Assembly: GCA_024331095.1 (NCBI GenBank)
Contig: JANDJE010000008.1
Span: 1-64,000, forward strand
Direction of reading: 5' to 3'
DNA length: 64,000 nt
Origin: Nitrospira sp.
GTDB lineage: Bacteria > Nitrospirota > Nitrospiria > Nitrospirales > Nitrospiraceae
A program made the translations under genes and the position numbers. Each line of letters opens with the position of its first letter. The first letter of the stretch is position 1. Below the pieces are notes generated by a model. It had not been told where the DNA came from and did no database searches. It saw nothing but the letters and a program-made list of their open reading frames with translations. Shown here piece by piece: positions 36,365 through 45,139 of this stretch.

Positions 36365-36550
36365 ATGAGTAAAGCATTGCTGAAAATCGAACGTGAAGCG
36401 GCTCGCTTGTCGGTAAAAGATCGGGAAGTTCTGGCCGAACGTTTGATGCGGAGTGTGACACGCGAGCCATTGACCCAGGTAGAGGAGGTTTGGGTCGAGG
36501 AGGCTGCCCGAACTGGGGTGCAGGTGGATGTTCGTCAGTATGCAGCATAG
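36365..36550 (+). CDS. addiction-module antitoxin-like protein, orphan
   Basis: 61 residues with the core of the TIGR02574/Unstab_antitox family: LSVKDREVLAERLMRS, then EEVWVEEAARTG. GGGAGGG is close to the ATG. Family members normally sit directly upstream of a RelE/ParE toxin; here the next gene, 3 bases on, is the methyltransferase mod, and no toxin is present. The C-terminus (GVQVDVRQYAA) is short. It is bracketed by the mod fragment and mod. Confidence 0.65.
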   Translation: MSKALLKIEREAARLSVKDREVLAERLMRSVTREPLTQVEEVWVEEAARTGVQVDVRQYAA

Positions 36551-36553
36551 AGA

Positions 36554-38203
36554 ATGATGATCAAGAAACCCAAGCTCGAACTCACCTGGATCGGCAAGGA
36601 GAACCGGCCCAAGCTGGAGCCGCGGATTCTGCTGGAGGACCCGGCGAAGTCGTACCATGCTCCGCACCGCGTCACCGACCATGATCTCTTCGACAACCGC
36701 CTGATCTTCGGCGACAACCTGCTGGCCCTCAAAGCGCTGGAGCAGGAATTCACCGGCAAGATCAAGTGCATCTACATCGATCCGCCGTACAACACGGGCT
36801 CAGCCTTTAGTCATTACGACGACGGGCTTGAGCATTCTCTGTGGTTGTCTCTGATTCGTGACCGAATTGAACTTCTGCGGCACCTACTCGCAGGGGATGG
36901 CTCGATTTGGATCACACTGGACGATAACGAAGCGCACTACATGAAGGTTCTTTGCGACGAGATCTTTGGCCGGCAGAACTTCGTTGCTAATGTGGTATGG
37001 CAGAAAAAGTTTTCCCCTCAAGCAAACGCAATCTGGCTTTCTGATAGCCACGACCATGTACTCGTATACGCCAAGGATAAGAGCACATGGCGCCCTAACT
37101 TGCTGAAGAGAACAGCAGAGTCGGATGCCCGTTATTCGAACCCCGATAATGATCCTAGAGGCCCTTGGACATCTGGTGATTTCACTATCAGTCTCACCGG
37201 CGGACAACGAGGGGCTCAGTTTGCAAGAACCGGGGTTAGCTCTAACATATATGAGATAACGACGCCTTCCGGTCGTAAGCTTATGCCTCCAAGAGGGCGC
37301 TGTTGGGGAGGATCGCCCGAACGCTTCAGGGAATTGGTTGCAGACAACCGAATCTGGTTCGGTGCAACTGGAAACAACGTGCCGCGCATCAAGAGATTTC
37401 TTTCCGAGGTGCAAGAGGGAATAGTTTGCACGACGATCTGGTTGCGTTCGGAGGTAGGAGATAATCAAGATGCCAAGCGAGAGGTTGCCGCATTCAATTC
37501 CGAGGATATCTTTGCGACACCCAAGCCAGAAAAGCTCCTCCAGCGCATTCTCGAATTAGCCACCAACCCCGGCGACTGGGTTCTCGACTCCTTCGCCGGT
37601 TCCGGCACCACGGGGGCTGTCGCTCATAAAATGGGCCGGCGATGGATCATGGTGGAGCTGGGCGAGCATTGCCACACGCACATCATCCCGCGACTCAAGA
37701 AAGTCATCGACGGCGAGGACAAAGGCGGGATCACGGAAGCGGTCGGTTGGAAAGGCGGGGGCGGCTTCCGCTACTACCGGTTGGCCCCGTCGCTCTTGGA
37801 GAAGGACAAGTGGGGGAACTGGGTCATCAACAAGGCTTACAACCCCGCGATGCTGGCCGAGGCGGTCTGCAAGCTCGAAGGCTTTACCTACGCGCCGAGC
37901 GATACGGTCTATTGGCAGCACGGGTACTCCACCGAACGGGACTTCATCTACGTCACCACCCAGAACCTAAGCCACGAGCAGTTACAGGTCTTGAGCGATG
38001 AGGTCGGCGAAGGGCGGACGCTCTTGGTGATGTGCTCCGCCTTTCGCGGCAAGCCGGATCGCTACCCCAATCTGACGATCAAGAAGATTCCCAAGGCCGT
38101 CATGGCTCGCTGCGAATGGGGGAAGGATGACTACAGCCTGCGTGTGGAGAATTTGCCGAAAGCGCCGGCTCCACCGGGCCAGCAGGGATTGGAATTCTCC
38201 TGA
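36554..38203 (+). CDS. mod: Type III-like site-specific DNA methyltransferase (Mod)
   Basis: 549 residues. Beta-class order of motifs: catalytic motif IV DPPYNTG at 76-82, then a central variable region, then AdoMet motif I DSFAGSGTTG from 345. DPPY indicates N6-adenine (or N4-cytosine) methylation. The central part (about 36780-37560) includes the target-recognition region and is visibly AT-richer than the flanks, suggesting it was exchanged. After motif I lies an extra domain of about 170 residues (KWGNWVINKAYNP...). It partners with the Res-like gene downstream; two small toxin-antitoxin-like genes lie between. ATG ATG doublet at the start. The stop overlaps the next start by 1 base (TGATG). 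Confidence 0.92.
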   Translation: MMIKKPKLELTWIGKENRPKLEPRILLEDPAKSYHAPHRVTDHDLFDNRLIFGDNLLALKALEQEFTGKIKCIYIDPPYNTGSAFSHYDDGLEHSLWLSLIRDRIELLRHLLAGDGSIWITLDDNEAHYMKVLCDEIFGRQNFVANVVWQKKFSPQANAIWLSDSHDHVLVYAKDKSTWRPNLLKRTAESDARYSNPDNDPRGPWTSGDFTISLTGGQRGAQFARTGVSSNIYEITTPSGRKLMPPRGRCWGGSPERFRELVADNRIWFGATGNNVPRIKRFLSEVQEGIVCTTIWLRSEVGDNQDAKREVAAFNSEDIFATPKPEKLLQRILELATNPGDWVLDSFAGSGTTGAVAHKMGRRWIMVELGEHCHTHIIPRLKKVIDGEDKGGITEAVGWKGGGGFRYYRLAPSLLEKDKWGNWVINKAYNPAMLAEAVCKLEGFTYAPSDTVYWQHGYSTERDFIYVTTQNLSHEQLQVLSDEVGEGRTLLVMCSAFRGKPDRYPNLTIKKIPKAVMARCEWGKDDYSLRVENLPKAPAPPGQQGLEFS

Positions 38204-38469
38204 TGGCAGAAGAAAAGCTCTATGAGTTGTCGGAGCACGCCAGAGAGAGTTGGCGCAAGCGTCCGGTTATTCGCATGGAGTGGATCGAAGAAGTACTGAG
38301 GCAGCCTCAACTGGTGGAGAAGGATTCGGTAGATGCAGAATTGGAGCATCGGTTGGGACGTATCCAGGAGTATGATGGGCGGGTCTTGCGCGTGATCGTG
38401 AAGAAAAACACGACTCCACTACGGATCATCACGTTTTATTTCGATCGAAAGATGAGGAGGCAGTTATGA
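38203..38469 (+). CDS. DUF4258 protein, toxin-like
   Basis: 88 residues of the DUF4258 type: ELSEHARESWRKRP at the start (family H-A-x-x-R/S-W pattern), WIEEVLRQPQ, a YDGRVLRVIV strand, and C-terminal ITFYFDRKMRR. DUF4258 proteins resemble RelE/BrnT-type RNases and are often paired with a DUF2283 protein, as here. ATG overlaps the mod stop and its own stop overlaps the next ATG, so translation is coupled on both sides. Confidence 0.75.
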   Translation: MAEEKLYELSEHARESWRKRPVIRMEWIEEVLRQPQLVEKDSVDAELEHRLGRIQEYDGRVLRVIVKKNTTPLRIITFYFDRKMRRQL

Positions 38470-38690
38470 GACTTCGAGTTGACGAAGAAGCCGATGCGCT
38501 GCATTTGCAGTTGGTGGATGTTCCGGTGGAAGAGTCGGAAGAGGTTGCGCCTGGTGTGATTGTGGACTATGACAAGTCCAATCAAGTGGTCGGCATTGAG
38601 GTGCTCTATCTCTCGAAGAGACCACACCCGGTCAATTTAATGGATTTTCAGTTTGAGACTCGTCCCAAGAAGCTCGCTTCGGCCGGTTAG
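38466..38690 (+). CDS. DUF2283 protein, antitoxin-like
   Basis: 74 residues. The signature is DEEADALHLQL then VIVDYDKSNQVVGIEVL, the standard DUF2283 pattern (often written D-x-x-A-D-x-x-Y/H-I). It overlaps the DUF4258 gene by 4 bases (ATGA), a usual arrangement for a toxin-antitoxin pair. 16 bases separate it from res. The role as antitoxin is from association only. Confidence 0.75.
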   Translation: MRLRVDEEADALHLQLVDVPVEESEEVAPGVIVDYDKSNQVVGIEVLYLSKRPHPVNLMDFQFETRPKKLASAG

Positions 38691-38706
38691 ATAAGGTGGA
38701 GTTTCG

Positions 38707-41352
38707 ATGAACCGTCACGTCAACGCTATCGCCGGCCGGCTGAGCCTCCGGCCCCCGCAGCGCCAGTCGCTGGAGATTCTCGACCGCGTGACGGAGATCG
38801 TGCCGCCCAAGAAAGGCATCGACCTGGCCTCGGCGTTGGAGGCGATCCGCCGGGAGTTCCAGACGGTGACGGATTTCGAGCGCGATTTTCCTTCGCTCTG
38901 CTTCGCGCTGGCCACCGGCGTCGGCAAGACCCGCCTGATGGGCGCCTTCATCAGCTATTTGCATCTCGCTCACGGGATCAAGCACTTCTTCGTCCTGGCG
39001 CCGAATCTGACCATCTACAACAAGCTGATCACCGACTTCACGCCGAACACGCCGAAGTACGTCTTCACGGGCATCGCCGAATTCGCAACCGAGCCGCCGA
39101 CGATCATCACCGGAGACAACTACGAATCCGGTGTGGCCGCTCGTCTCACATCTCTGCCCGGCTTCGGACAGGAGGTCCACATCAACATTTTCAATATCTC
39201 GAAGATCAACTCGGAAGTGCGCGGCGGGAGAGCGCCACGGATCAAACGGCTGTCCGAGTATATCGGCCAGAGCTATTTTGAGTACCTGGCCGGCCTGGAC
39301 GATCTCGTCCTGCTGATGGATGAGTCCCACCGCTATCGGGCATCGGCCGGTGTTCGGGCCATCAATGAGCTGAAGCCGGTTCTGGGACTCGAACTGACCG
39401 CCACGCCGTTTGTGGAATCAAGCAGAGGGCCGGTGCCGTTCAAGAACGTGATCTACGACTATCCGCTGGCCAAAGCCATGGCGGATGGGTTCGTCAAGGA
39501 ACCGGCCGTCGTTACCCAAAAGAACTTTGACCCCGGTCAGTTTAATGCCGCGCAGCTCGAACGGATCAAGCTGGAAGATGGCATTCGTTTGCACGAGAAC
39601 ACCAAGGTCGAACTGGAAACCTATGCTCGGCGGACCGGGCAGCGAGTGGTGAAGCCGTTCATGCTGATCATCGCCCGCGATACGACCCATGCCGGCCACC
39701 TGATGCAACTGATCCGGTCGCCCCAGTTCTTCGAAGGCCGGTACGCAAACAAGGTCATCCAGGTGGACTCCAGCAAGACCGGCGCGGAAGAAGACGAAAT
39801 GGTTCAGCGCCTGTTGGCCGTGGAAAACCCGGATGAGCTGACCGAGATCGTGATTCACGTGAACATGCTCAAGGAAGGCTGGGATGTGAGGAACCTTTTT
39901 ACGATCGTCCCGCTGCGGCCGGCCAATGCTCGCACCTTGATTGAACAGTCTATTGGTCGCGGATTGCGACTGCCCTACGGCCGGCGTACCGGGGTCAGCA
40001 CCGTCGATCGGCTGAACATCGTGGCGCACGACCGGTTCCAGGAGATTGTGGATGAGGCCAATCGGCCGGACTCAGTGGTCCGGCTGACCCAGGTGATTCT
40101 CGATCCGGCCACGGATCTTCAGAAAACCAAGACCGTCGTAGCTCAACCAAAGATTGAGGAACAGCTTGCCGCCCTGGATTCTGCCGTCTTCACCGGCGAG
40201 GTGGAGCGAAAGATTGCCGAGGCGACGTATCAGGTCATCAACAAATACGAGAACCTGCCGACCTCCAGTTATCTTCTGAAGCCGGACGTCCAAGCTCGAA
40301 TTGCCGAAGAGGTGAAAGAATATGTGACGCCGTCCCAGCAGGTACTTCCGGGAATGGCCGCGACGCCGAGCATCGCCGATGTCGTGGCCAAGACGGCTGA
40401 GCTGATCGTGCAGCAGACGATCGATATTCCACGAATCCTGGTCGTGCCCAAGGGTGAGGTCACGACCGGCTTCCATGCGTTCACGTTGGATTGTTCGGGC
40501 ATCCACTACCAGCCCGTTGCGCGAGACCTCCTCATCCAGCATCTTCGAACCAATCAACAGGAGACATTGACCGGTGGCGGATCATTACAGGCCGAGCAAC
40601 GGTTGGAGGATTACATCGTTCGGGGCCTCATGGATTTCGACGACATCTCTTACGATGACCATGCGGACCTGCTCTACGACCTGGCTGGGCAACTCGTCCG
40701 ACATCTCCGCTCTTATCTTTCCGAAGAGGATGCGCACAATGTCCTGATCTACTATCAGCAGCCGCTTGCCGCGTTTGTCCATGCCCAGATGCAGGCCCAT
40801 CAATGGGAAAAGGCTACGGGCTATGATGTTGTGGTGAGCAAGGGATTCACTGCGTTGAAGCCTTGTGCCTATACGGCGAGGGATGGCGAGCCGGTCCATG
40901 ACTTCCGTCAGACCGTCGAGGATCGAACGCGAATCCCGCAGATGCTTTTCGGAGGATTCCAGCGAAGCCTCTATTCGGTCCAAAAGTTTGATTCCGACAC
41001 CGAACGGCGGCTCGCAATTGTCCTCGACCGTGACGCGCAGAAGTGGTTCAAGCCGGCTCAGGGCCAGTTTCAGATTTCGTACAAGATCGGTACGGATCAC
41101 CGTGAATACGTACCTGATTTTGTGGCCGAGACCATGGACTATATCTACATGTTAGAGCCCAAAGCGCGAAACGAAATGACCAGCCCTGAGGTCCTCGCCA
41201 AGAAAGAAGCAGCCGTCACCTGGTGCGCCCGCGCCACCGACCACGCCCTCGGCAACGGCGGCAAGCCGTGGAAGTATGTGCTGATCCCGCACGACGTAAT
41301 CGCGGAGAATATGACATTGGCCGGACTGGTCAGTAAGTTTTCCTTTGCCTAA
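38707..41352 (+). CDS. res: Type III-like restriction subunit (Res), SF2 helicase-nuclease
   Basis: 881 residues. Superfamily 2 motor: Walker A GVGKT at 71-75, DESH box at 205-208, LTATP near 225, and motif VI with IGRGLRLPYGRR near 415. A C-terminal nuclease motif PD (803-804) followed by E817-P-K819 matches the PD-(D/E)XK pattern of Res proteins. It should cleave DNA after translocation when the Mod sites are unmethylated. The gene closes the island; AAGGTGGAG lies just upstream of the ATG. Confidence 0.9.
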   Translation: MNRHVNAIAGRLSLRPPQRQSLEILDRVTEIVPPKKGIDLASALEAIRREFQTVTDFERDFPSLCFALATGVGKTRLMGAFISYLHLAHGIKHFFVLAPNLTIYNKLITDFTPNTPKYVFTGIAEFATEPPTIITGDNYESGVAARLTSLPGFGQEVHINIFNISKINSEVRGGRAPRIKRLSEYIGQSYFEYLAGLDDLVLLMDESHRYRASAGVRAINELKPVLGLELTATPFVESSRGPVPFKNVIYDYPLAKAMADGFVKEPAVVTQKNFDPGQFNAAQLERIKLEDGIRLHENTKVELETYARRTGQRVVKPFMLIIARDTTHAGHLMQLIRSPQFFEGRYANKVIQVDSSKTGAEEDEMVQRLLAVENPDELTEIVIHVNMLKEGWDVRNLFTIVPLRPANARTLIEQSIGRGLRLPYGRRTGVSTVDRLNIVAHDRFQEIVDEANRPDSVVRLTQVILDPATDLQKTKTVVAQPKIEEQLAALDSAVFTGEVERKIAEATYQVINKYENLPTSSYLLKPDVQARIAEEVKEYVTPSQQVLPGMAATPSIADVVAKTAELIVQQTIDIPRILVVPKGEVTTGFHAFTLDCSGIHYQPVARDLLIQHLRTNQQETLTGGGSLQAEQRLEDYIVRGLMDFDDISYDDHADLLYDLAGQLVRHLRSYLSEEDAHNVLIYYQQPLAAFVHAQMQAHQWEKATGYDVVVSKGFTALKPCAYTARDGEPVHDFRQTVEDRTRIPQMLFGGFQRSLYSVQKFDSDTERRLAIVLDRDAQKWFKPAQGQFQISYKIGTDHREYVPDFVAETMDYIYMLEPKARNEMTSPEVLAKKEAAVTWCARATDHALGNGGKPWKYVLIPHDVIAENMTLAGLVSKFSFA

Positions 41353-41413
41353 CCGGAACATTGCTCCTGCAACGGTGACAGGGCTCAAAGCGAGAAAGAC
41401 GAATAGCGTCCGG

Positions 41414-42355
41414 TCACCGGTAACAGTCTCTCGTCGGATCATGATCAGGGGATGTGCGGGCGCAGTTCGGGCCCATGGGGCGGGGAATCCTGACGTAGCC
41501 TTCGACCGTGTATCCCTTCTTCAATATCTCATCATGTAGTTCATGGCAGGCGCCGGAGCACCCTTGACCGGTCGGCACGGGATTGCTCAAGGTAACGGCT
41601 GTTCCTCCAAGGGGAGTAAAGCGGGGGCGGGGTGTGATGGTTGCGCCGGCAGTTGAGGATTCCGAGGTCGGCGGCCGATCCACCAACGTTGTGAAGGTGG
41701 GGCGGGGAGTGGGCGGCCTCAATACTGTTGCCCAGGTGGGGTCATCGGGTGCCACCAGAAAGGCGTTCGTCCCACGATGACATTCGGTGCAGTCCACAGT
41801 GCCGGGAGCAAATCCCTGTTCAGGATCGCGCAGAGATGAGAGGGGCACGCCGGATGTGTCGCGAGTCCATCGGCTGCCCGGCAAAAACGGATCGTTTCGC
41901 CAGAAACAAGCGTAGCCCGTCTCGGCGCTTTGGCAGATCACTTCAAACGTGCCGCTGCTTCTGCCCAACGCGACACAGGCGCCTCGAACGGTCGGGTGAG
42001 CATAGGACCAGACGCCGGCAAAAGTCGTGTCATCGGGTTGAACCGCTTCGAGGTGATTGGGAGTCAGCAAAATGGTTTTCAGGTTGCCGTGAGCGACCCA
42101 CTCCGATGACGAGACGTGCCAATCCGGGGGAATCGGGACCCCTTTCATGCGGCAGGCGTTCATGTAGGTCGTCTCTCCTTCATTTTTTTCCGAGAGAAGA
42201 GACACAGGTGTCTGGTCCGAGGAAGCCGGCGGCTTGGTCGGCTCCATGGATTGAAGGGGAGCGCCACCCATCGCGCAGGCGCAGACGACCGCCGTGAAAG
42301 CCACCGACGCCCCCCGCGCGTATCGCGCCCATCTGACAAAAAGATTGTTTTTCAT
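41414..42355 (-). CDS. exported protein with two heme c-type motifs
   Basis: 313 residues from the ATG at 42355 (GCAGGG upstream). Signal peptide with hydrophobic segment about 12-30. A central domain (Trp-rich, FWRNDPFLPGSRW) is followed by CTECH and, near the end, CSGACH, that is CxxCH and CxxxCH, both heme c binding patterns; further Cys and His are present. It may be a diheme or metal-binding periplasmic protein. It lies just past the res gene, convergent with it. Confidence 0.6.
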   Translation of the reverse strand: MKNNLFVRWARYARGASVAFTAVVCACAMGGAPLQSMEPTKPPASSDQTPVSLLSEKNEGETTYMNACRMKGVPIPPDWHVSSSEWVAHGNLKTILLTPNHLEAVQPDDTTFAGVWSYAHPTVRGACVALGRSSGTFEVICQSAETGYACFWRNDPFLPGSRWTRDTSGVPLSSLRDPEQGFAPGTVDCTECHRGTNAFLVAPDDPTWATVLRPPTPRPTFTTLVDRPPTSESSTAGATITPRPRFTPLGGTAVTLSNPVPTGQGCSGACHELHDEILKKGYTVEGYVRIPRPMGPNCARTSPDHDPTRDCYR

Positions 42356-42569
42356 CCCTGCACCTGGTTCTCTTCGATAGAGCGGGCTCCGCCGAATGTC
42401 AAGAGCGTCCGGCTTCATTGAAACGATTCAGGGTCATCATCGGCCAAGTCTCTTGACCTTCAGCGGTATTCGGCCTCAGAATTCGGCGTTGACGAGTCGG
42501 CCGGAAATCGGTAGTTTCCGCTTTCTCGTTCAATGTGAAGACACGCACGTTGTTCAACTGAGGAAACAC

Positions 42570-42854
42570 ATGGAAGAGTACAATCTGTACTACAGCGTCG
42601 CTTGTATCATCGTGGCGGTCTATGTGATGGTGAAAGGAGTGATCGCCGCTCTTGCGCAACGGAACGATCCGGAGGCCGCATCCCTGTTTCCGCCGCCTGC
42701 CTATGGAGTCGTTGCGTCGATTTTGCTTACATTCGGATTGGGATTTTTGAAACTCAAACTTCCGTGGTGGGGCTATCGATTGATCTTTCCCGGCACGACC
42801 ATGCTGTTTCCCGCCATCATTTATCTGATCGGGCGCCGACCGTCACCGAAATGA
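42570..42854 (+). CDS. small membrane protein
   Basis: 94 residues from the ATG at 42570, which has GAGG 7 bases upstream. Three hydrophobic helices (about 5-27, 43-62 and 67-86) and a basic C-terminus (GRRPSPK). No family recognised. Its stop abuts the stop of the PilZ gene on the other strand. Confidence 0.6.
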   Translation: MEEYNLYYSVACIIVAVYVMVKGVIAALAQRNDPEAASLFPPPAYGVVASILLTFGLGFLKLKLPWWGYRLIFPGTTMLFPAIIYLIGRRPSPK

Positions 42855-43214
42855 TCATGTGCAGGCGACGAGCGGTTTTTTTTGTGATACGACCTGCTCG
42901 GTGTTTGATTCAAGCCGTCGGATAATTCCTTCGAGTTGTTGTTCATACGGGAAAGGGAGGGGAGGAAACTCGATCCCGATTCCCTGCGAACCGGCCCACC
43001 GGACGATGGCGCCTCGAATGTGCAGCGGCGCGGGAAGATCGGGAAGATTCAGTTGAAGATCCACCTTCATGCCGGCAAACGCGGGAAAGGCGCTTTGCAC
43101 TCGGCAACCTTTTCGTGAGAGATCGAGCGATTTACTGATGGTGTGACTTTGCCTCCGATGAATGACCATCCCGGAAAACGACGCGGGAAATCGAGGGTGT
43201 TTTCGTACGACCAT
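42855..43214 (-). CDS. PilZ-domain protein
   Basis: 119 residues, a single PilZ domain. The RKHPRF stretch supplies the RxxxR element and DLSRKGC the (D/N)xSxxG element of cyclic-di-GMP binding; the serine is kept and the following G is in SRKGC. Ends in IGIEFPPL. Probably a diguanylate-signal receptor acting on an unknown partner; no other signalling gene is adjacent. Confidence 0.8.
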   Translation of the reverse strand: MVVRKHPRFPASFSGMVIHRRQSHTISKSLDLSRKGCRVQSAFPAFAGMKVDLQLNLPDLPAPLHIRGAIVRWAGSQGIGIEFPPLPFPYEQQLEGIIRRLESNTEQVVSQKKPLVACT

Positions 43215-43460
43215 GGTCGGCTCCTTTTTGAAAAATGACGGTACACGCCGTTGGAATCTTATGCAGACTCCGTACCGCTTCGACAGGTTCGGTTATATTG
43301 TGTTTGTGACGGTTTTTGCCGTCGACGCGCGTCATTGCGCGGGTCCGCGTTCATTTGCGCTCGCCCATGAAGGGATTTGACCACGAGCGACGAACTCTTC
43401 GGCGGATGAAAGCCGTTTCCGGTCCGCCCGCTATTACCAGAGGATGAGGTACATGACGCA

Positions 43461-45065
43461 ATGAAGACGGATGCTTCTCTCTTGACGGAACTCTCCGCGG
43501 CGGCGGCCAGGCGGCGGACCTTTGCCATTATCAGTCACCCGGACGCGGGCAAAACCACATTGACCGAGAAGCTCTTGCTCTATTCCGGCTTGATTCGAAC
43601 CGCCGGCATGGTGCGCGGTCGTAAAGGGATGAAGGCAACGGCCTCGGATTGGATGGGTATGGAGCAGGAGCGGGGCATCTCGATCACGGCCTCGGCCATG
43701 CAGTTTCCCTACAAACATGCCGTCATCAATCTGCTGGATACGCCGGGGCACCAGGACTTTTCGGAAGACACGTACCGCACGCTCACCGCGGCCGACAGCG
43801 CCATTATGGTGCTCGACGCGGCCAAAGGCGTCGAGGCGCAGACGCGCAAGTTGTTTGCCGTCTGCCGCATGCGCCGAATCCCGGTTCTGACATTGATCAA
43901 CAAGATGGACCTGCCCGGCCGCCCTCCGCTCGATCTAATGACCGAAGTGGAACAAGCCTTGGGTATCCAAGCCAGCGCGATCAACTGGCCGATCGGGTCG
44001 GGAAGCGACTTCGTGGGAATCGTCAATCGAAGCGATGGCCGCGTGGAACTCTTTGAAAAGACAGCTCATGGAGGAGCCTCCAAGGTGAACGTCGAAGTAT
44101 TGACGTGGGACGAACTTGATCGAAGCGGGCGACTCTCCGAGGACGTGGCGGCACAGGTTCGGCATGATTTGGAGCTGCTTGAAATCGCCGGAAACCCTTT
44201 CGGCAAAGAACGATTTCTTCACGGCGAGATCACGCCGGTCTTCTTCGCCTCCGCGTTGACGAATTTCGGCATCGAGAGTTTTCTGGATGCGTTCGTGGAT
44301 CTGGCTCCCTCTCCGGGAAGCAGACCGGCCGACGGCGACGACGGCACCGAACTCTTTATCGATCCGATCGAGCAGCCCTTCAGCGCCTATGTCTTCAAGC
44401 TTCAGGCTAATATGAATCCCAAACATCGCGACAGCACGGCGTTTTTGCGAGTGTGCTCCGGACGGTTCCAACGGGACATGCTCGTCAAGCACCATCGTCT
44501 CGGGCGTGAGGTTCGTCTGTCCAGGCCGCACAGTCTGGTGGCGCAAGAGCGGAGCACGGTCGAAGAAGCGTTCCCAGGCGACATTATCGGCGTCATCAAT
44601 CCCGGCATCTTCGCCATCGGTGACACCATCTCGGTGACGGGCGGGTTCAATTTCAAGCCGCTGCCGCAGTTTCAACCGGAGATCTTCGCGCGCATCAGAC
44701 CGACCGACGTCGGCAAGCGAAAGACGTTCGACAAGGGCATGCGGCAGATGGCTCAGGAAGGGACGGTTCAAATTATGCGAACCGTCGCCGGACAAGAACC
44801 TCTGGTCGCGGCGGTCGGGCGACTGCAATTCGACGTCCTTCAATACCGCCTGCGGCACGAATACCAGGTTGAAACGATTCTGGACCCCTTGCCGTTTACC
44901 TGCAGCGCCTGGCTGGAGGGAGACCTCGACACGTTCAAGCCGCCCTCGGCTTCGATGATCGTCAAGGATCAACGAGATCGATTGGTCGTCCTGTTCGGCG
45001 ACCACCTGATGAAAACGATCGCCAGGGACCGCAATCCCAACCATACGCTGAGGGATATGGGATAA
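43461..45065 (+). CDS. prfC: peptide chain release factor 3
   Basis: 534-residue translational GTPase that removes RF1/RF2 from the ribosome. GTPase motifs are SHPDAGKTTL, DTPGHQDF and NKMD; RF3-specific stretches are RGRKGMKATASDWM and ERGISITASAMQF. Length equals E. coli RF3. A short gap separates it from the convergent VOC gene. Confidence 0.96.
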   Translation: MKTDASLLTELSAAAARRRTFAIISHPDAGKTTLTEKLLLYSGLIRTAGMVRGRKGMKATASDWMGMEQERGISITASAMQFPYKHAVINLLDTPGHQDFSEDTYRTLTAADSAIMVLDAAKGVEAQTRKLFAVCRMRRIPVLTLINKMDLPGRPPLDLMTEVEQALGIQASAINWPIGSGSDFVGIVNRSDGRVELFEKTAHGGASKVNVEVLTWDELDRSGRLSEDVAAQVRHDLELLEIAGNPFGKERFLHGEITPVFFASALTNFGIESFLDAFVDLAPSPGSRPADGDDGTELFIDPIEQPFSAYVFKLQANMNPKHRDSTAFLRVCSGRFQRDMLVKHHRLGREVRLSRPHSLVAQERSTVEEAFPGDIIGVINPGIFAIGDTISVTGGFNFKPLPQFQPEIFARIRPTDVGKRKTFDKGMRQMAQEGTVQIMRTVAGQEPLVAAVGRLQFDVLQYRLRHEYQVETILDPLPFTCSAWLEGDLDTFKPPSASMIVKDQRDRLVVLFGDHLMKTIARDRNPNHTLRDMG

Positions 45066-45139
45066 GAGGAGTGAACCTTCATACGAACAATGAACCTGTT
45101 CGGGTGAGACGCGGAGTCCTTGGCGGTCGAACGCCCGGA

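Noticed and set aside
32041-41352. Assignment of the island to DISARM or BREX
   Set aside because: An SNF2 helicase and a methyltransferase are shared with class 1 DISARM, but drmA, drmB and drmC are absent, as are pglZ and brxC/brxL. Mod and Res are of Type III type.
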